Assembly (NCBI GenBank): GCA_947642555.1
Contig: CANRSX010000004.1
Location: forward strand, 62,001 to 126,000
Direction: 5' to 3'
From: an uncultured Roseburia sp.
GTDB lineage: Bacteria > Bacillota > Clostridia > Lachnospirales > Lachnospiraceae
Length of the DNA: 64,000 nt
The position numbers and the translations under genes are program-made. The notes below the pieces were generated by a model. It searched no databases, was not told the DNA's origin, and saw nothing but the letters and a program-made list of their open reading frames with translations. Shown piece by piece: positions 1-8,734 of this stretch; position 1 is the stretch's first letter, and the number at the start of each line of letters is the position of its first letter.

Positions 1-566
1 CCCGCCACGAAGCTCTCGACGGTAAGCTCCGCCGGAAGGGGGCTAAGCTGCGGCATATAGTACATATTCGTCCGCTCCCCGTGCAGCTGCTCGAGGTGGC
101 TGTATTCCGGGTGGCGCTCTGCCAGGAAGCGGGCAAAGGCATCCTTTCCCCGCTCCTCCTTTGTGCTCCACAGCTCCTCCGTGTTCATCTGGAGATCATA
201 GCCCAGATCCTCGTCAAACTGCGGCATGGTGTGAAATTTTCCGATTCCGAAGGTCTCATAGCCCCGCTCCCTCATGGCCTCTGCGAGGTACGGGCCGCAG
301 CGCTCCCGCATCCCCTCCGGCTGACCGTCCAGCGCCTTTGGGATCTCATTCTCATAACATCCCGTGTGGAAGGGCTCACGCCCCGTGCGCGCCGTATAGC
401 GCGCCGGGACGCAGACCGGACAGGTGGAGTAGGCATTGGTAAAGGTAAGCCCCCTGGCCGCGAGCCGGTCTAAGTTCGGGGTGTCGATCCCGGCGTTTCC
501 CAGGGCATGGATGCAGTCAAAGCGGAACTGATCGCACATCAGAAATAAAAGATCCGGTTTTTTCAT
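1..566 (-). CDS. Sulfatase (type I, Cys-type), N-terminal part, cut by window edge
   Basis: Only the first 188 codons lie in the window; the C-terminus runs off the left edge. The product starts MKKPDLLFLMCDQFRFDC, the usual beginning of alkaline-phosphatase-fold sulfatases, where early Asp residues bind calcium. Around residue 52 it has the C-V-P-A-R core followed by Y-T-A-R-T-G-R. In this family that Cys is oxidised to formylglycine and attacks the sulfate ester. No signal peptide is visible, so a cytoplasmic enzyme acting on imported sulfated sugars is likely. The ATG overlaps the TGA of the upstream binding-protein gene (ATGA), implying coupled translation within the transporter operon. 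The substrate cannot be told from this fragment. Confidence 0.9.
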   Translation of the reverse strand, partial: MKKPDLLFLMCDQFRFDCIHALGNAGIDTPNLDRLAARGLTFTNAYSTCPVCVPARYTARTGREPFHTGCYENEIPKALDGQPEGMRERCGPYLAEAMRERGYETFGIGKFHTMPQFDEDLGYDLQMNTEELWSTKEERGKDAFARFLAERHPEYSHLEQLHGERTNMYYMPQLSPLPAELTVESFVA

Positions 567-2122
567 TCTCCCTCCACAATCTGATAATTATTTTCCTCGC
601 TCCAGCCGTTGGTATCCTTCAGCCGCTGGGCCATATCCTTTAAGGAGCGCTGCATTTCCTCTAAGTACTCCTCCAGTTCGATTTTCCCCTCGAGATAGAG
701 CTGTCCGAACATCACGCTGTCGTCGGAAAACTGCTGATCCACCGCCGGTCCGTACAGGTTCAGCTTTACGGTCCGCCCTTCCGGCGCCCAGCCGTCCAGG
801 GAATCCGTCACCGGCTCCGCCGCGGTGGGCATTAAAAACAGCAGATCCGCCGTGAGGGCCATCCCCTCCGGGGAGCCTAAGAACTGTAAAAAGTCAATGG
901 CCGCGGAAAGCTGCTCGCCCTCGATGTTGGAGGGAATGCAGTACACCTCGGTGACGTTCGCCCCCATCTCATAGCTGGCCTCGCAGGCGTATTCGCTGTT
1001 GGATTTCGTCAGATACGGGAAGGTAAACACGCCGTATTCAAAATCCGCTCCCATCTGTTTCATATCCTCCACCGTGCTCGGGAAGCCCAGCATCATCGCG
1101 GTTTCTTCGCGGATAAACATCTGCTCCGCTGTCAGATCGTCAATCGCGTTATAGCCCGGCGCCCAGTACTCGCTCCAGTCCTTTAACAGCGGGAATACAT
1201 CGGCGTAGGGGGATTTTGTGATATTGATGATATCCAGATCAATTCCCCGGACGATCTCGTTCGTCTCGATCGTCCCGCTCCCGTTGACATCCAGCTCCGG
1301 AAGGAAATCCTCCACCACCTGATAGGTCAGCAGACGCTCGCACCAGTTATACAGATTGTCCGCCGGTTTGGAATTCGGGAAGGAAAATGACGCATAGCCC
1401 GCATCCTTTAACTTTGCGGACGCCTCCATAAATTCGTCCCAGGTCTCCGGCAGCTCCGTGATCCCCGCATCGGCAAACATATCTTTATTGTAAAACAGTT
1501 TCACGATGCTCATGTAATTACAGACCGAATAATAGGAGGGCAAGATCGCCTGCATCTGCGCATTCACCATCGGCGCGTAAAACTCCTCCCAGGTTGCCGT
1601 CTCTGTGTACGGATTCGGAGACTTCAGAATATCGGTCAGATCCATAATCAGTCCTTTATTGTAGTCTTCCGTCCCCCACGACAGTTTAGAATGAAACACC
1701 TCCGGTGCTGTTCCCCCGGTCAGCTGCATCGTCAGCCATGTGCGCTCATTCTCCCAGTCCACGGGAACAAGCTCCACTTCCACGTCCGGCTGATGCACGT
1801 TATATGCTGCTATGATTGTCGCCCATGCCGCTTTCTTATCGTCTGTTGCCGTTTCACTCGTCGCAAACCGGATGCTGACTTTCCCCTCCGGCTTCCAGGC
1901 CCCGCCGGTCTCCTCTCCCGCGGCGGCTTTGTCCTGCCCGCTCTCCGTGGATACGGCTGCTCCTCCATCGCCGCCGGAGACTTTGCCGCTCCCGGATGTC
2001 CCGTCATCTCCCGCCGGAGCCGGATCCTTCCCGCCGCAGCCTGAGAGCAGAAGCGCTGCCACAAGGATCCCGCCTAACGCCTTCTTTCCCGCCTGTTTTG
2101 TCCACTGATTCTTTCTTCTCAT
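563..2122 (-). CDS. Sugar ABC transporter substrate-binding lipoprotein (family 1)
   Basis: 519 residues. The N-terminus is a lipoprotein signal (KKALGG, a hydrophobic stretch, then LLLSGC with the lipidated Cys). A low-complexity Gly/Ser/Asp/Glu linker of about 50 residues follows, as is common in clostridial lipoproteins. The rest resembles extracellular solute-binding proteins that feed MalF/MalG-type permeases (for example the WDEFMEASAKLKDAGY region). It is about 80 residues longer than a typical family 1 protein. It sits between the two permease genes and the sulfatase, so the ligand is probably a sulfated or otherwise modified oligosaccharide; that is inferred from context only. Confidence 0.9.
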   Translation of the reverse strand: MRRKNQWTKQAGKKALGGILVAALLLSGCGGKDPAPAGDDGTSGSGKVSGGDGGAAVSTESGQDKAAAGEETGGAWKPEGKVSIRFATSETATDDKKAAWATIIAAYNVHQPDVEVELVPVDWENERTWLTMQLTGGTAPEVFHSKLSWGTEDYNKGLIMDLTDILKSPNPYTETATWEEFYAPMVNAQMQAILPSYYSVCNYMSIVKLFYNKDMFADAGITELPETWDEFMEASAKLKDAGYASFSFPNSKPADNLYNWCERLLTYQVVEDFLPELDVNGSGTIETNEIVRGIDLDIINITKSPYADVFPLLKDWSEYWAPGYNAIDDLTAEQMFIREETAMMLGFPSTVEDMKQMGADFEYGVFTFPYLTKSNSEYACEASYEMGANVTEVYCIPSNIEGEQLSAAIDFLQFLGSPEGMALTADLLFLMPTAAEPVTDSLDGWAPEGRTVKLNLYGPAVDQQFSDDSVMFGQLYLEGKIELEEYLEEMQRSLKDMAQRLKDTNGWSEENNYQIVEGE

Positions 2123-2199
2123 GTCGCATTTCCCCCTTTTCTTTTTCTAAGTCCTCACCACACGCGCCGTATTCCGGCACTGCTTTTCCGGCTGTGATC

Positions 2200-3012
2200 C
2201 TAAGCCTTCACGGCCCCCGCCGTAATCCCCTGGATAAACGGCTTCGTCGCCAGCGCAAACAACAGTATCATTGGTATGGAGGCTATCACGTAGCCCGCCA
2301 GTACCGGCCCCATCCCCTCCTTTGCATTTTCTGAGATAAATTTAAGCTCCAGGATCACCGGCATCAGCTTCCGGTCGCTCACCGATACCAGCGGCCAGAT
2401 ATAATTATTCCAGGCCCGGAGCCCCACCATGATGGCCACTGTCCCGAACATGGCTTTTGACAATGGAACTACAATATTCGTAAATATTTTCACATCCCCG
2501 GCGCCCTCCACCTTCGCCGCCTCAAACAGCTCCCCCGGAATCCCCTCAAAATGCGTCCGGAAAAACATCACCGGCATCACCGATGAGGTGGCGATCACCG
2601 GCAGGATCAGCCCCGCCCTGGTCCCTAAAATCCCCATCCGCTTCACCAGCATAAACTGCGGAATCAGTGTGACGAATCCCGGTATCATCAGGAACATAAT
2701 AATCCCGAAATAGCATACCGTCTTTCCCGGAAAAGAAAACCTGGCAAAGGCGTATCCCGCAAACGAGGAGATCACCATGGTCACCGCAAGGATCGCGGTG
2801 GTATAAAAAACGGAATTGAGCATGCCCCGCCAAATCTCCCGCCCTGCCCTTACGTAATTATCAAAATGCAGCGGCAGGTCAAAAAACCAGATGCTCTCGA
2901 TGATCTGAAGGTTATGCTTCAGCGAATTTACAATTGTCAGATAAAAAGGAAAGATCGTCAGCACGCCAAGCACACTTAACAGCACAATCAGTCCGGTCTG
3001 TCTTTTTTTCAT
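2200..3012 (-). CDS. Carbohydrate ABC transporter permease, MalG type
   Basis: 270 residues with about six hydrophobic segments. The cytoplasmic EAA loop is visible as LFEAAKVEGAGDVKIF followed by VVPLSK, the contact site for the ATPase. The ATG at 3012 has GGAGG nine bases upstream, whereas an earlier in-frame ATG lacks a good site. It lies five bases after the MalF-type permease. No ATPase gene is in the cluster. This is usual for Firmicutes sugar importers of this class, which share an MsmX-like ATPase encoded elsewhere. Confidence 0.93.
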   Translation of the reverse strand: MKKRQTGLIVLLSVLGVLTIFPFYLTIVNSLKHNLQIIESIWFFDLPLHFDNYVRAGREIWRGMLNSVFYTTAILAVTMVISSFAGYAFARFSFPGKTVCYFGIIMFLMIPGFVTLIPQFMLVKRMGILGTRAGLILPVIATSSVMPVMFFRTHFEGIPGELFEAAKVEGAGDVKIFTNIVVPLSKAMFGTVAIMVGLRAWNNYIWPLVSVSDRKLMPVILELKFISENAKEGMGPVLAGYVIASIPMILLFALATKPFIQGITAGAVKA

Positions 3013-3016
3013 ATCG

Positions 3017-3919
3017 TTATTCCTCCACATTCACATACCGGTAATTGATCACCGTAAAAAATAAGACGATCAGAAACAGCACCACGCCCACCGCGGAGGC
3101 ATAGCCCATCCGGTTGTAGGTAAACGCCTGCTTGTACATATACAGCGCCGGCACGATGGTGCTTCTGCCCGGCCCGCCGTCCGTGAGCACCAGCACATTT
3201 TCAAAGATCTGCATGGAGTCGATGATGGCCAGCATCAGAAACATCTTAAGCTGCGGCTTTAGCATCGGAAGCCAGATGTAACGCACCTTCTGCATGGGCC
3301 GGATCCCGTCGAGCGTCGCGGACTCCATGATCTCCACGGAGATATCCAAAAGCCCTCCGAGATACACGAGAAACTGCAGGCCGAACGCTCCGATAAACGG
3401 AAACCCGATCATGATGATCGCCGCAAGCGCCGTGCCGGACTCCCCCAGCCAGGAATGCGTCAGCCCCTCCAGTCCCGCCAGCCGCAGAAACTGGTTCAGC
3501 GCGCCGGTGTCATACGCGTAGATCCATTTCCACATCAGATAGACCACCAGCGAGGGCACCACCATGGGTACGATATAGAGCACCTTGAAAAAATTGGAGA
3601 TCCGCTGATTTTTACAGGAAAATACCAGCATTGCCGCCCCCAGCGGAAAGGTCAGCGCGATCCCCACATTACACAGCGTCATGATCGTGATGTTGATCAT
3701 GGACTGCCCGAAGGCGCTGTCAGAAAACAGCTGGATAAAATTGTCAAACCCGATAAACTCATTGACATTCGCCCCGTTCCAGTTAAAAAACGATTCCACG
3801 ACCGCGGTAAAAAACGTATAATATTTGAACACAAACAGGAACAGGAATACCGGGATCAGAAACAGATACGCACTCCTGTTCTCCCAGATCCGCCGTCCCA
3901 GGGACTTCTTCCTCCCCAT
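3017..3919 (-). CDS. Carbohydrate ABC transporter permease, MalF/UgpA type
   Basis: 300 residues from the ATG at 3919, which follows a strong GGGGGAGG site. The open frame extends further upstream, but that part is unlike the family. Six hydrophobic segments are evident. The EAA-loop equivalent is IMESATLDGIRPMQKVRYIWLP. It forms the heterodimeric channel with the MalG-type partner encoded just downstream. Confidence 0.93.
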   Translation of the reverse strand: MGRKKSLGRRIWENRSAYLFLIPVFLFLFVFKYYTFFTAVVESFFNWNGANVNEFIGFDNFIQLFSDSAFGQSMINITIMTLCNVGIALTFPLGAAMLVFSCKNQRISNFFKVLYIVPMVVPSLVVYLMWKWIYAYDTGALNQFLRLAGLEGLTHSWLGESGTALAAIIMIGFPFIGAFGLQFLVYLGGLLDISVEIMESATLDGIRPMQKVRYIWLPMLKPQLKMFLMLAIIDSMQIFENVLVLTDGGPGRSTIVPALYMYKQAFTYNRMGYASAVGVVLFLIVLFFTVINYRYVNVEE

Positions 3920-4049
3920 GATGCCTCCCCCTCTCCTCTTCTGCTCCCGGGCGCAGTCCTCTTCTGGCCGGACCCTCTGATGTGGTGACTGCCCCCGGGA
4001 TATACACAGATTATACCGTGCCGGAAAATCTGTCACAATGCCGCAGTCT

Positions 4050-5891
4050 TCAGCAGAGAGGTGCACGATCTTCGGAATCTTCCGGGCTTCCTCTCCCCGG
4101 CTGATTTACCGGAATCTCGAACAAGACACTCGTAAATCGGTTTGCGACGCTTTCCATCCGAAGCCCCGACGCAGGGCCGAAATGCAGCTTTAAGCGGTCG
4201 TTTACATTCCGAAGACCGACATGCATCCCCTTTTCCGCCGGCTGTTCTGACTGTGCCAGCATCTCCTTAAGCTGTGCCAGCGCCTCCTTCCCGATTCCGA
4301 TCCCGTCGTCCTCTACGCAGAGAGAGAGCCGCTCCTCCTCCCGTTTTATCACGACGCGGATCTTCACCGGACGTCCCGCTGCCTCCACATTATATTTGAT
4401 GGAATTCTCAATCAGGGGCTGAAGGACAAAGGGGATAATCGGCAGCTCCTTCGTCTCCTCCTCCGCCTCACAGCACAGGAGGACTTTTTTCCCGAACCGC
4501 ACCCGCTGGATCTCCATATAGTTCTGTACATGCAAAAGCTCCTCCCGGACCGTCACCAGGTTCCCTGCATTGCGGATGCTGTAGCGGAACATATCCGCCA
4601 GCGCTTTGGAAATCACGCTGATCTCCTCCACCTCATGCACCATCGCGATCGCGTTCACGGATTCCAGCGTGTTATATAAAAAATGGGGGTTGATCTGCAA
4701 TTGCAGGGAGGCAATCTGCGCATCCTTCTCCTTGATGCGGATCAGGTAATTGTCGCGGATCAGTTCACCGAGCCTGCCCGTCATATGGTTAAAGCTTTTG
4801 ATCATATCGCCGGTCTCATCGTCCGGGGCGCGCTCAAGCTTCACGTCCAGATGTCCCTCCTCCACCTGCCGCATCGCGACGGACAGGCGCTTTACCGGCC
4901 CAAGCACCCTCCCGGCATACCATGCCATGATGCCCGCCGTGACCAAAAACGCGGCGATCCCGACAAGCAGCATATCCGTCTTCATCTGATCGATCTCAGA
5001 TACAATTATGTCTGTAGGATTCGTATTAATCAGGTACCAGCCGGTTTTCGCGGATACCAGCCATGTGACGACCTGATCCTCCCCGTTTAACCGCTGCTCC
5101 GCAGCGCCCTCCGGGCTCCTTACGTATTCTTCCGCCAGCGCGGCCGGCAGCCGCTCCCCGATGTCCGAAAGATCGCTGCTGTAGAGAATCGTACCGCTCT
5201 CATCCGCAAAATAAACCATGGACTTCTCATCGGGAAGCAGCGGGCCGAGCAGCTCGGTCAGTTCGGTCAGCTCAACATCCATCATCAGAACGCCCAGCAG
5301 AGAATTGTCGTAATTACTGTTGACGCTTCTCGCCACCGAGATATAAAAACCGGATTCCCCGTGATCGGAATATTTAAACGCCCAGTTGTAATCCTGTGTG
5401 TGCGTGTCCACAATGACCGGTCGGCCGGACGCGTTTACCGCCTCCTGGTACCAGGCATATTCCGTAAAATCCGTTTCCGGGTTTAACAGACCGTTTCCTT
5501 TGTGCAGCGCCTCTCCGTCCGGATAGATAAAATAAATGTCCTGGATCTGCCTGTCGTATTCCAGCGACACCAGCCGTTTGTAATAAAAATTCTGAAAATT
5601 TCTGAGCCTTCGCATGGCTGTGATATCCGTCTCGTCATCCGTCCGGGTCAGAAGCATCTGCAGATCGTTCTCATAGGTAAACGCGGACACCAGCTCGAGC
5701 ATTTTTAAATAATCGTCGATTTTCTCCGAGATCAGCCTTAAGTTCTTCTGGTTGTTTAAAATCGCGTGGGACTTTAAAATCCGGACATTCATCTGATACG
5801 TATACGCCAGCAGAAGAACAAAGGCCGCCGCTACAATGCCAAGCGTCGACCCCGTCATCCTCCAGAACAGACTTTTTCTCCCTCTTCTCAC
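4050..5891 (-). CDS. Sensor histidine kinase, YesM-like
   Basis: About 613 residues. It has an N-terminal transmembrane helix, an extracellular Cache-like sensor region (roughly residues 40-285), a second helix near 300-325 and a HAMP segment to about 375. The phosphoacceptor motif INPHFLYNTLE carries His near residue 403, followed by a C-terminal ATPase domain with N and G boxes (LIENSIKYNVE, VEDDGIGIG). A GTG start at 5891 overlaps the response-regulator TGA (GTGA) and follows GGGGGA; an upstream GTG at 5912 has a weaker site. YesM/YesN pairs normally sense extracellular glycans and activate the neighbouring sugar ABC operon, which fits the genes downstream. Confidence 0.92.
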   Translation of the reverse strand: MRRGRKSLFWRMTGSTLGIVAAAFVLLLAYTYQMNVRILKSHAILNNQKNLRLISEKIDDYLKMLELVSAFTYENDLQMLLTRTDDETDITAMRRLRNFQNFYYKRLVSLEYDRQIQDIYFIYPDGEALHKGNGLLNPETDFTEYAWYQEAVNASGRPVIVDTHTQDYNWAFKYSDHGESGFYISVARSVNSNYDNSLLGVLMMDVELTELTELLGPLLPDEKSMVYFADESGTILYSSDLSDIGERLPAALAEEYVRSPEGAAEQRLNGEDQVVTWLVSAKTGWYLINTNPTDIIVSEIDQMKTDMLLVGIAAFLVTAGIMAWYAGRVLGPVKRLSVAMRQVEEGHLDVKLERAPDDETGDMIKSFNHMTGRLGELIRDNYLIRIKEKDAQIASLQLQINPHFLYNTLESVNAIAMVHEVEEISVISKALADMFRYSIRNAGNLVTVREELLHVQNYMEIQRVRFGKKVLLCCEAEEETKELPIIPFVLQPLIENSIKYNVEAAGRPVKIRVVIKREEERLSLCVEDDGIGIGKEALAQLKEMLAQSEQPAEKGMHVGLRNVNDRLKLHFGPASGLRMESVANRFTSVLFEIPVNQPGRGSPEDSEDRAPLC

Positions 5892-7423
5892 TCTCTTTCC
5901 CCCTTCCCGCACAGTTCCCGGTACTCTGACGGCGTCATATCCCAGGTTTTGCGAAACAGACGCGAAAAATGGCGCACATTCTCATAGCCGGTTAAGGCCG
6001 CGATCTCCGCAACCGAAAGTCCCGTCTTCTGTAACAGCTCCGCCGCCTTATTCATCCGTTTTTTCATCACATAATCGACGAATCCCTCACCGGTCAGCCG
6101 TTTAAAGGAGGTGCTTAAATAATTCGGGTTGACGTAGACCATATCCGCCAGCTCCGTCAGCGACAGGCTCTGCGTATAATGCGCATCGATATAGTCCCTG
6201 ACCTTCTCCACGGCGATCTGAATGCTCTTCGCACGGCTTTTTTTCACATCCCTGCACATCTGCGTGAGCAGTTCCCCAAGCCATGACGCCACTTCCCCCA
6301 TATCCCGGCACAGAAGGCTGTGGCTTAAAAATGTCCTGCAGGCCTCGTAATATCTGCCGGTGGCCACCCCGTTTTTCTGAAGGGCCCGGATCAGTTCCAT
6401 ACAGATGTAGAAAATACAGTCCCGGATCTCCTGCATCCCCATGGTTTCCGCCGCGTAAAACTCCTCAAACAGCTGCTTCTGCTCGTTCATGAGCTTCTCC
6501 TCATCCGCCGTCTCCAGCGCGAATACCACCGCCTCGATGCGCAGCCCCGACGGGAGCACGGGTTCCCTCTCCTCATCGCCGGACCAGAGGATCAGCCCTC
6601 CCTCCGAGAGGATCCCCCGGTGCATGTATGCCTGCCATGCCTGATGATAGGAGACCGGGATCCCGTCAAGCCCCGCAACCGGCCCGCCCAGGGCCCAGGT
6701 CTCACCGCTTCCGGCCTCCGTGAGGAACGCTTGCGCCAGCCTCCTCACCCGCCCGGCAAAATCTCTCCCGGCGCAAAAATCCCCTCCGGCTCCGGAAAAG
6801 ATGATCACCCACTCGTCCTTCCCCTTGCGGATCAGCTCCGCCCTGATCCCCGGCTCCCGCCGCTTCTGGGGCAGCGCCTGCAGCAGCTCTTCCTCCGCCT
6901 CTTTTCCGGGGATCAGCAGCACGCAGTAACTATCTTTGCAGTTTTTTCCTCCGCTCTGATACACGGACGGATCGTGGACGCGCTCGTCTAAGACATCCAG
7001 GAGAAAGGCTGCCTTCCCGTAATCCGCCTCCCTGACGCTTTTTTGTTCTTTTGTGAGCGTCTGCACCGTCTGCCGCAGGATCCGGTTTAACTCCCCGGCG
7101 TCGATCGGTTTTAAGATATAGCTCACCGCCTCCAGCTCGATGGCCTGGCGCGCGTATTCAAATTCCCGGTATCCGCTGATAAAAATCGTTTTCGCAGGGT
7201 ACGCCGAAGAGACCTCGCGCACCAGCGCCAGGCCGTCAAGCCGCGGAATCCGGATATCGGAAATGATGATCTGCGGCCGCAGCTTCAGGATCTCATCCCT
7301 GGCGGTAAGCCCGTCCTCCGCCTCGCCCAGAAGCACAAGATCCAGCTCGTCCCACCGGATCATCTTTTTGATCCCCTTTCGGATCCACTCCTCATCCTCC
7401 ACAAGATAAACGCCTGCTGCCAT
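5888..7423 (-). CDS. Response regulator with AraC-type DNA-binding domain, YesN-like
   Basis: 511 residues from the ATG at 7423, which has an AGGTGAT site; the frame is open further upstream but without family similarity. The receiver domain occupies about residues 1-120 (VEDEEW acidic pocket, phosphoacceptor Asp in IISDIRIPRLDG, conserved Lys in YILKPIDAGE). A long middle region follows. The C-terminus is an AraC pair of helix-turn-helices (SLSLTELADMVYVNPNYLSTSFKRLTGEGF and GYENVRHFSRLFRKTWDMTPSEYR). It is expected to activate the kinase, transporter and sulfatase unit after phosphorylation by the adjacent kinase. Confidence 0.93.
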   Translation of the reverse strand: MAAGVYLVEDEEWIRKGIKKMIRWDELDLVLLGEAEDGLTARDEILKLRPQIIISDIRIPRLDGLALVREVSSAYPAKTIFISGYREFEYARQAIELEAVSYILKPIDAGELNRILRQTVQTLTKEQKSVREADYGKAAFLLDVLDERVHDPSVYQSGGKNCKDSYCVLLIPGKEAEEELLQALPQKRREPGIRAELIRKGKDEWVIIFSGAGGDFCAGRDFAGRVRRLAQAFLTEAGSGETWALGGPVAGLDGIPVSYHQAWQAYMHRGILSEGGLILWSGDEEREPVLPSGLRIEAVVFALETADEEKLMNEQKQLFEEFYAAETMGMQEIRDCIFYICMELIRALQKNGVATGRYYEACRTFLSHSLLCRDMGEVASWLGELLTQMCRDVKKSRAKSIQIAVEKVRDYIDAHYTQSLSLTELADMVYVNPNYLSTSFKRLTGEGFVDYVMKKRMNKAAELLQKTGLSVAEIAALTGYENVRHFSRLFRKTWDMTPSEYRELCGKGERE

Positions 7424-7522
7424 AAGGATCACCTGCTTTTCGTTTTTGTTCTGATCCGAATATATCACAAATCCCTGGCGCAGGATATGACCTCTTTTTT
7501 CCAAAAAGGTGCGGGATCTTTT

Positions 7523-7919
7523 AAATTGCCCCGATACCTGGAAGTGTTCTCTATACTGCCTTTGGTCTAAAGCCAGTTCTGTATGCAGGAGTTTTATGCT
7601 TTTTTGTTACGGCAGCATTTGAATGTTTTATGAAACTGGAATACATACCAATAGACAACAGGAAAGGTCTTTTATCCATTATCAAGAGTGATTTTCTAAC
7701 AAGTATGCGATTTATAGGAAAAGAACAGTCCTGTATTTTGAAAATGTTGCTTTTAAGCGCATTGGTTAACTTTTTTGTAATGGGAACAGCTATGGCAGGT
7801 CTGCCCTATATTGTGCGGAATGTACTGGGCTTAAACGCTGAATATTATGGTTTTGCAGAAAGCGCATTGGGATTTGTTGCAATCATTGGAAGCATTGCAG
7901 CCGGACTATTAACAGAGAG
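7523..7919 (+). pseudogene. Remnant of an MFS efflux transporter
   Basis: A stop-free stretch reads IAPIPGSVLYTAFGLKPVLYAG, then ACFF-like and MFS-like helices, then LPYIVRNVLGLNAEYYGFAESALGFVAIIGSIAAGLLTE. This resembles the middle part of antibiotic-efflux MFS transporters. The N-terminal helices are missing. Past about 7919 the frame runs antisense into a RhuM remnant and stops at 8022. A start at 7630 would give 130 residues, but that is an accidental ATG inside the fragment. Base composition is more AT-rich than the flanking two-component genes. Confidence 0.7.
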
Positions 7920-8069
7920 CTACTGTTCATCATCTAGCGCAAACCCCTTTCGCATATACTCTTTCAGTATATTGGTTGCCCAAATTCTAAACTGTGTACC
8001 GCGCCTGGATTTCACACGATAGCCCACAGAAATAATAACATCCAGATTATAAATCCTATAAGATGAAAT
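7920..8069 (-). pseudogene. RhuM-family protein remnant
   Basis: Reading the minus strand from 8069 gives ISSYRIYNLDVIISVGYRV, then KSRRGTQFRIWATNILKEY, then a stop at 7920-7922. This is the characteristic core of RhuM-family (virulence RhuM / phage-associated) proteins. There is no start: the fragment begins immediately after the stop of the DUF3795 frame at 8070. It ends abruptly at the MFS remnant, so both ends are deletion or recombination joints. Confidence 0.7.
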
Positions 8070-8486
8070 TTAATCATCCATCTTTGCCTGGCACTCACTG
8101 CATTTTCTGTCGTGAATGGAAATAATACCGCCGCATTTTGAACAAGTATATTTTTCTTTCTGTTGCTCCATAAACGCTTCTAACCCATGTTTCCGGACAA
8201 ACTCACTATTTTCCATAAGGCTTGCCTGATATCTCTTATTATAACTTTTTTCAAGATTCTTTATCAGCTTACATGGATAGTCGAAACATTTAAAGCAATA
8301 TAATAATCCTTTGCCTTTAATACAGACTTTTATCTTGCATTTACGACAATGTTCCGGCTTGCCTTTGTCACTGTTCAAACACCCTGCACAGGGCCTTTTA
8401 TGATAGCAATGTTTATAGCAGACCTTGCAATTCATTCCGCAAGGAGCGAACATGATAGTATCCATATTTTCTGCTGGCATTTTCAC
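8070..8486 (-). CDS. DUF3795-type cysteine-rich protein
   Basis: 138 residues with a GTG start preceded by GGGAG. The N-terminal CGMNCKVCYKHC resembles DUF3795 proteins, whose paired cysteines are thought to bind metal. Further pairs follow (CAGC, HCRKCKIKVC, CFKCFDYPC), and a C-terminal ribbon CSKCGGIISIHDRKCSEC looks like a zinc ribbon. Function is unknown. The gene ends exactly where the RhuM remnant starts, so its last residues may not be the original C-terminus. Confidence 0.7.
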   Translation of the reverse strand: MKMPAENMDTIMFAPCGMNCKVCYKHCYHKRPCAGCLNSDKGKPEHCRKCKIKVCIKGKGLLYCFKCFDYPCKLIKNLEKSYNKRYQASLMENSEFVRKHGLEAFMEQQKEKYTCSKCGGIISIHDRKCSECQAKMDD

Positions 8487-8734
8487 AAACGATTATCTCC
8501 CTTGCAAGTTTCAGTTCTTCGATGAACCGGAATAAATTTATCACAAACGACAAAGCATAATATATTCTTCCTCGTTTTCATCTAAAAGTTTCCAATCTTT
8601 TTCAGTAAATCCTCTTTCCTGCAAAATATCAGTCCTCCCAGTTTCTTTATCATATTCACATTACAAAACACCTTTTCCAACCTGTCGGAAATTTCGATCT
8701 TCCCTGCGTCTGTAAGTATCTCATTACCATACTT
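8487..8734 (-). other. Decayed intergenic stretch with short coding scraps
   Basis: No intact gene was found. On the minus strand a 27-codon frame (8624 to 8541, TTG start after GGAGGACTG) reads MQERGFTEKDWKLLDENEEE. An overlapping frame upstream reads EILTDAGKIEISDRLEKVFCNVNMIKKLGG before a stop. Both look like ends of former genes, possibly a regulator. I cannot assign families. Confidence 0.35.

Noticed and set aside
3455-3988. 177-residue plus-strand frame
   Set aside because: Antisense of the MalF-type permease; no ribosome site or similarity.
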